Of a stretch of 64,000 nt of DNA, positions 51,165 to 64,000 are shown one piece after another (the stretch's first letter is position 1; each line of letters begins with the position of its first letter). Position numbers and translations under genes: made by a program. Source of the DNA: Actinomadura graeca (GTDB lineage: Bacteria; Actinomycetota; Actinomycetes; Streptosporangiales; Streptosporangiaceae). Location: contig NZ_CP059572.1 of NCBI RefSeq assembly GCF_019175365.1, positions 5,704,001 through 5,768,000 of the forward strand, written 5' to 3'. A model generated the notes under the pieces. It was not told the origin of the DNA, searched no databases, and worked only from the letters and a program-made list of their open reading frames with translations.

Positions 51165-51211
51165 CGGCCCCTGATCCGACCTCGCTGACGGGCCGGACCA
51201 GGGGCTCTGCC

Positions 51212-51259
51212 GTTCCAGGGCCCTGTGGTTCCGGGGCCCTGCGGTTTCAGGGCCTTGTC
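51212..51259. repeat. Three 16-base degenerate repeats between convergent genes
   Basis: GTTCCAGGGCCCTGTG, GTTCCGGGGCCCTGCG, GTTTCAGGGCCTTGTC in tandem, with GGGCCC self-complementary cores. Lies between the convergent hydroxylase 2 and PKS genes and may serve as their terminator. Confidence 0.65.
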
Positions 51260-51278
51260 AGTTGAAGGCCCTCCCGGC

Positions 51279-54200
51279 TCAGGGGGTGGCGGGCGCCGGG
51301 TCGCCGAGAAGCTCGCGCAGCAGGTAGTGGACGAGCGCGCCGGGGGTCGGGTGCTCGAAGACCGCCACGGCGGGAAGCGTCAGCCCGGTGGCGGCGCACA
51401 GCCGGTTCCGCAGGTCCAATGCGGTGAGCGAGTTGAAGCCGCTCTCGGCGAAGGGAAGCTCGGGGTCGATCTCGGCGGCCGAGTCGTGCCCCAGCACGGC
51501 CGCCGCGTGACCGAGGACGAGGTCGGACACCACACGCTCCCGTCCCTCCTCGGACTCGCCGGATAGCCGGTTGACCAGCTGTTCGAACGCCTCCGGGTCC
51601 GGTTCGCCCTCCGGGCCGTCCTCGAACGGCAGGCCGGTGGGTGGAGCCGGACGATGGCGCCGCCACCAGTCCGACAGCGCCGGGAGCACCTCGGCCAGCG
51701 CCTTCGCCTGGTCGGGGTCGCCGGTCTGGAGCGCGTCGGCGAGCCACGCGTGGTCGCCGTCCTCGACCGCCTCCCAGAAACGGGCCTGTGCCCCGCGCGC
51801 GGGTGTCCCCGCCGCCGCGTCGATCCAGTAGCGGCGGCGCTGGAACGGGTAGGTCGGCAGGTCGACCCGTCCGGCGCCGGCGAACATGGCATCCCAGTCC
51901 ACCGTCACGCCGCGGACGAAGGCGGACGCGGCGGCGTGCACGACCGCCCGCGGTCCCGGCCGGTCGCGGCGCAGCGCCGGGACGCACGCCTGGGGGGACG
52001 TGAGGACCTGCTCGGCCATCGGAGTGAGGACGGCGTCCGGGCCCACCTCGATCGCGGTGGTGACCCCCTCGGCCTCCAGTGTCGTGACGCCCTTGTGGAA
52101 GTCGACGGGTTCGCGGATGTGGCGGGTCCAGTAGTGGGGGTCGGTGAGTTGTTCGGGTTGGGCGGTGGTGCCGGTGATGTTGGAGATGAGGGGGATGGTG
52201 GGCGGGTGGTAGGTGATCTGTTGTGCGGTGTGGTGGAAGTGGTCGAGGACGGGGTCCATGTGGGGTGAGTGGAAGGCGTGGGAGACGCGCAGGTGTTTGG
52301 TGCGGTGTCCGCGTTCTTTCCAGTGCTGGGTGATGGTGGTGACGGTGGTGGTGTCGCCGGAGATGACGGTGGTGGCGGGGCTGTTGATGGCGGCGATGGC
52401 GACGTTGGGGTGTCCGTTGAGGGTGGGTGCGACCTCGTGGGCGGGGGCTTGGATGGAGGCCATGGCGCCGTCTGGGGGTGCGGTGTTCATCAGGCGTGCG
52501 CGGGTGGTGATGAGGTGGGCGGCGTCACTCAGGTTGAGGGTGCCGGTGATGTGGGCGGCGGTGAGTTCGCCGATGGAGTGGCCGATGAGCAGATCGGGGT
52601 GGATGCCCCAGTGCTGCAGGAGGCGGGTGAGGGCGAGGTGGAAGGCGAAGAGGGCGGGCTGGGTGTAGGTGGTCTGGTTGAGCAGGGTGGGGTCGTCGTC
52701 GAACATCACCTGCTTGATGGGGTGGTCGAGGTGGGTGTCGAGGTGTCGGGCGGTTTCGTCCAGGGCTTGGGCGAAGACGGGATAGGCGGTGTAGAGGTCA
52801 CGGCCCATACCGGGACGCTGGCTGCCCTGACCAGAGAACAGGAACGCCGTCCGGCCCGGCCGTGCGACTCCTCGGACCAGGTCGGGCGAGGTCTCACCGC
52901 GGATCAGGGCTTCCAGGCCGCGTAGCAGGTCGTCGCGGTCCGCACCCAGCACGACGGCGCGACGCTCGAACGCGGTGCGGGTCGTGGCCAGGGAGTAGGC
53001 GATATCTTCCGCGCGCGCCTTCGGATGCGCGGTGACGAGGGCATGGAGCCGCTCGGCCTGCGCCCGGAGCGCTTGTTCCGAGCGCCCGGACAACACCCAC
53101 GGCAGCACGGCGGGGGCGGCGCTCCCGGCGGTCTCGTCCGGCACGGGTTCGGCGGCGGGTGCCTGTTCGAGGATGACGTGGGCGTTGGTGCCGCTGATCC
53201 CGAAGGACGACACGGCGGCGCGGCGAGGACGGTCGTCGCCGGGCCAGTCGACGGGTTCCTTCAGCAGCCGGACGTTGCCGGAGTCCCAGTCCACGTGCGG
53301 TGTCGGTTCGTCGGCGTGGAGGGTGCGGGGGAGGGTGCCGTGGCGCATGGCCAGGACCATTTTGATGATTCCGGCGATGCCTGCGGCGGCTTGGGTGTGG
53401 CCGATGTTGGATTTGATGGATCCGAGCCACAGCGGGTGGTCTTCGGGTCGGTCGTGCCCGTAGGTGGTGAGGAGTGCTTGGGCTTCGATGGGGTCGCCGA
53501 GGGTGGTGCCGGTTCCGTGGGCTTCGACGGCGTCGATGTCGTGGGGTGTGAGGCGTGCGTTGGCCAGTGCCTGCTGGATGACGCGTTGCTGGGAGGGTCC
53601 GTTGGGGGCGGTGAGCCCGTTGCTGGCGCCGTCCTGGTTGACGGCCGAGCCGCGGATGACGGCCAGGACGGGGTGGCGGTTGCGTTGTGCGTCGGAGAGT
53701 CGTTCCAGTAGCACGAGTCCGGCGCCTTCGCCGAAGCCGGTGCCGTCGGCGTCGGCGGAGAAGGACCGGCAGCGCCCGTCGGGTGACAGCCCGCGCTGAC
53801 GGCTGAACTCCACGAACAGACCTGACGTCGCCATCACCGTGACGCCGCCCGCCAGCGCCAGCGCGCACTCGCCGTTGCGGAGCGCCTGCACGGCCAGATG
53901 GACGGCCACCAGCGACGACGAGCAGGCGGTGTCCACCGTCACGGCGGGACCCTCAAGGCCGAGGGTGAAGGCCACCCGGCCCGAGGCGACGCTGCCCGCG
54001 CTGCCGTTGCCGAGAAGACCTTCCAGTCCTTCCGGTGGCGTGTGCAGCCGGTGCGCGTAGTCGCCGTACATCAGCCCGGCGAACACGCCGGTCGAGCTGC
54101 CGCGCAGGGACGCCGGGTCGATCCCGGCACGCTCGACGGCCTCCCACGCCGTCTCCAGCAGCAGCCGCTGCTGCGGATCGGTCGCCAGGGCCTCACGCGG

Positions 54201-54539
54201 GCTCATGCCGAAGAAACCCGCGTCGAAGTCCAGGGCCCCGTCGAGGAAGGCGCCGTGCCGCGTGGACGACTTCCCGGTCGCGTCAGGGTCGGGGTCGTAC
54301 AGGTCCTCGACGTCCCAGCCGCGGTCCTCGGGGAAGCCCCCGATGGCGTCACGGCCTTCGGCGACCAGGTCCCACAGTCTCTCCGGCGTGTCCGCGCCGC
54401 CCGGGTAGCGGCAGCTCAACGACACGACGGCGATCGGCTCGCGGCTCCCGGCCTTGGCCTCGTCCAGCTGCCTGCGGGTCTTCCGCAGATCGGCCGTGAC
54501 CCACTTGAGGTAGTCCAGGAGCTTCTTCTCGTCAGCCAT
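51279..54539 (-). CDS. Type I PKS, KS-AT-ACP, last module, no TE
   Basis: 1086 residues. N-terminal class 1a docking coil ([25 protein letters not shown], 4-28). KS about 34-460 (DTACSSS Cys ~202; [22 protein letters not shown]). AT about 565-880 ([27 protein letters not shown], so malonyl-CoA specific). Post-AT linker ([15 protein letters not shown]) then [19 protein letters not shown]...[12 protein letters not shown], the sequence that normally leads into a KR. No KR follows. ACP about 1000-1075 with [12 protein letters not shown], Asn for the usual Asp before the phosphopantetheine Ser. The protein then ends with no thioesterase. Confidence 0.93.
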   Translation of the reverse strand: MADEKKLLDYLKWVTADLRKTRRQLDEAKAGSREPIAVVSLSCRYPGGADTPERLWDLVAEGRDAIGGFPEDRGWDVEDLYDPDPDATGKSSTRHGAFLDGALDFDAGFFGMSPREALATDPQQRLLLETAWEAVERAGIDPASLRGSSTGVFAGLMYGDYAHRLHTPPEGLEGLLGNGSAGSVASGRVAFTLGLEGPAVTVDTACSSSLVAVHLAVQALRNGECALALAGGVTVMATSGLFVEFSRQRGLSPDGRCRSFSADADGTGFGEGAGLVLLERLSDAQRNRHPVLAVIRGSAVNQDGASNGLTAPNGPSQQRVIQQALANARLTPHDIDAVEAHGTGTTLGDPIEAQALLTTYGHDRPEDHPLWLGSIKSNIGHTQAAAGIAGIIKMVLAMRHGTLPRTLHADEPTPHVDWDSGNVRLLKEPVDWPGDDRPRRAAVSSFGISGTNAHVILEQAPAAEPVPDETAGSAAPAVLPWVLSGRSEQALRAQAERLHALVTAHPKARAEDIAYSLATTRTAFERRAVVLGADRDDLLRGLEALIRGETSPDLVRGVARPGRTAFLFSGQGSQRPGMGRDLYTAYPVFAQALDETARHLDTHLDHPIKQVMFDDDPTLLNQTTYTQPALFAFHLALTRLLQHWGIHPDLLIGHSIGELTAAHITGTLNLSDAAHLITTRARLMNTAPPDGAMASIQAPAHEVAPTLNGHPNVAIAAINSPATTVISGDTTTVTTITQHWKERGHRTKHLRVSHAFHSPHMDPVLDHFHHTAQQITYHPPTIPLISNITGTTAQPEQLTDPHYWTRHIREPVDFHKGVTTLEAEGVTTAIEVGPDAVLTPMAEQVLTSPQACVPALRRDRPGPRAVVHAAASAFVRGVTVDWDAMFAGAGRVDLPTYPFQRRRYWIDAAAGTPARGAQARFWEAVEDGDHAWLADALQTGDPDQAKALAEVLPALSDWWRRHRPAPPTGLPFEDGPEGEPDPEAFEQLVNRLSGESEEGRERVVSDLVLGHAAAVLGHDSAAEIDPELPFAESGFNSLTALDLRNRLCAATGLTLPAVAVFEHPTPGALVHYLLRELLGDPAPATP
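52104..52259 (-). repeat. Identical AT segment, copy 1
   Basis: 156 bases identical to 63845-64000, in the AT domain of the last PKS. The match continues to the window edge, so the full length is unknown. Codon use (many GTG/GGT/TTG codons read on this strand) differs from the very GC3-rich flanks. Confidence 0.9.
53461..53617 (-). repeat. Near-identical KS segment, copy 1
   Basis: Matches 59010-59166 with few differences (99 bases perfect, 53469-53567). KS domain of the last PKS, around [12 protein letters not shown]. Confidence 0.85.
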
Positions 54540-54574
54540 GGGCGCTGTTCCTCCGGTGGTCGGCGGCTCGGTCG

Positions 54575-64000
<9,426 letters not shown>

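Overview
The window is high-GC (roughly 70% or more by eye) actinobacterial chromosome with dense genes, frequent GTG/TTG starts and many 4-base ATGA/GTGA gene overlaps. Regulator types (IclR, GntR/FCD, TetR, SARP), modular type I PKS genes and secreted lipoproteins fit a filamentous actinomycete such as Actinomadura or another member of the Streptosporangiales. The species cannot be fixed from the sequence. I saw no rRNA, tRNA, CRISPR array, transposase or phage gene.

Left part (1-31.4 kb) is catabolic. It holds: (1) a plus-strand block 1-7.5 kb (CocE-type hydrolase, ornithine cyclodeaminase-like protein, aldehyde dehydrogenase, CoA transferase and a fused carboxyltransferase) with a GntR regulator; (2) a 13-kb minus-strand operon from 21.3 down to 8.4 kb with almost every gene overlapping or abutting the next: HyuA, HyuB fused to an acetone-carboxylase-gamma-like zinc domain, LigB and LigA ring-cleavage subunits, a sugar-type ABC importer, an IclR regulator, a dienelactone hydrolase, two alpha/beta hydrolases and a class II aldolase; (3) a pentapeptide-repeat membrane protein and a secreted crystallin-like protein; (4) a second ABC importer with an esterase, divergent from a TetR gene, with two matching palindromic operators between them; (5) a Rieske oxygenase/reductase/IclR operon.

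Right part (about 32.5-64 kb) is a biosynthetic gene cluster. It has a flavin reductase, DUF5988-like protein, SARP activator, type II thioesterase, a peptide-type ABC importer with an amidohydrolase embedded between its permease genes, a TetR/MFS exporter pair, a luciferase-like monooxygenase, P450 plus ferredoxin, a SnoaL-like protein, an SDR lacking its catalytic Tyr, two FAD aromatic hydroxylases, and two type I PKS genes on the minus strand. The larger PKS runs off the right edge (AT-DH-ER-KR-ACP, then KS-AT(methylmalonyl)-DH-KR-ACP). The last PKS is KS-AT(malonyl)-ACP with no thioesterase.

A conserved box (C-W-AA-R-GA-N4-CTTA) lies upstream of three of the cluster's transcription units. 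At the P450 operon it is embedded in five heptamers at exact 11-base spacing, the layout bound by SARP activators. Short in-frame tandem duplications (24, 45, 15, 15 and 15 bases) recur in coding regions across the window.
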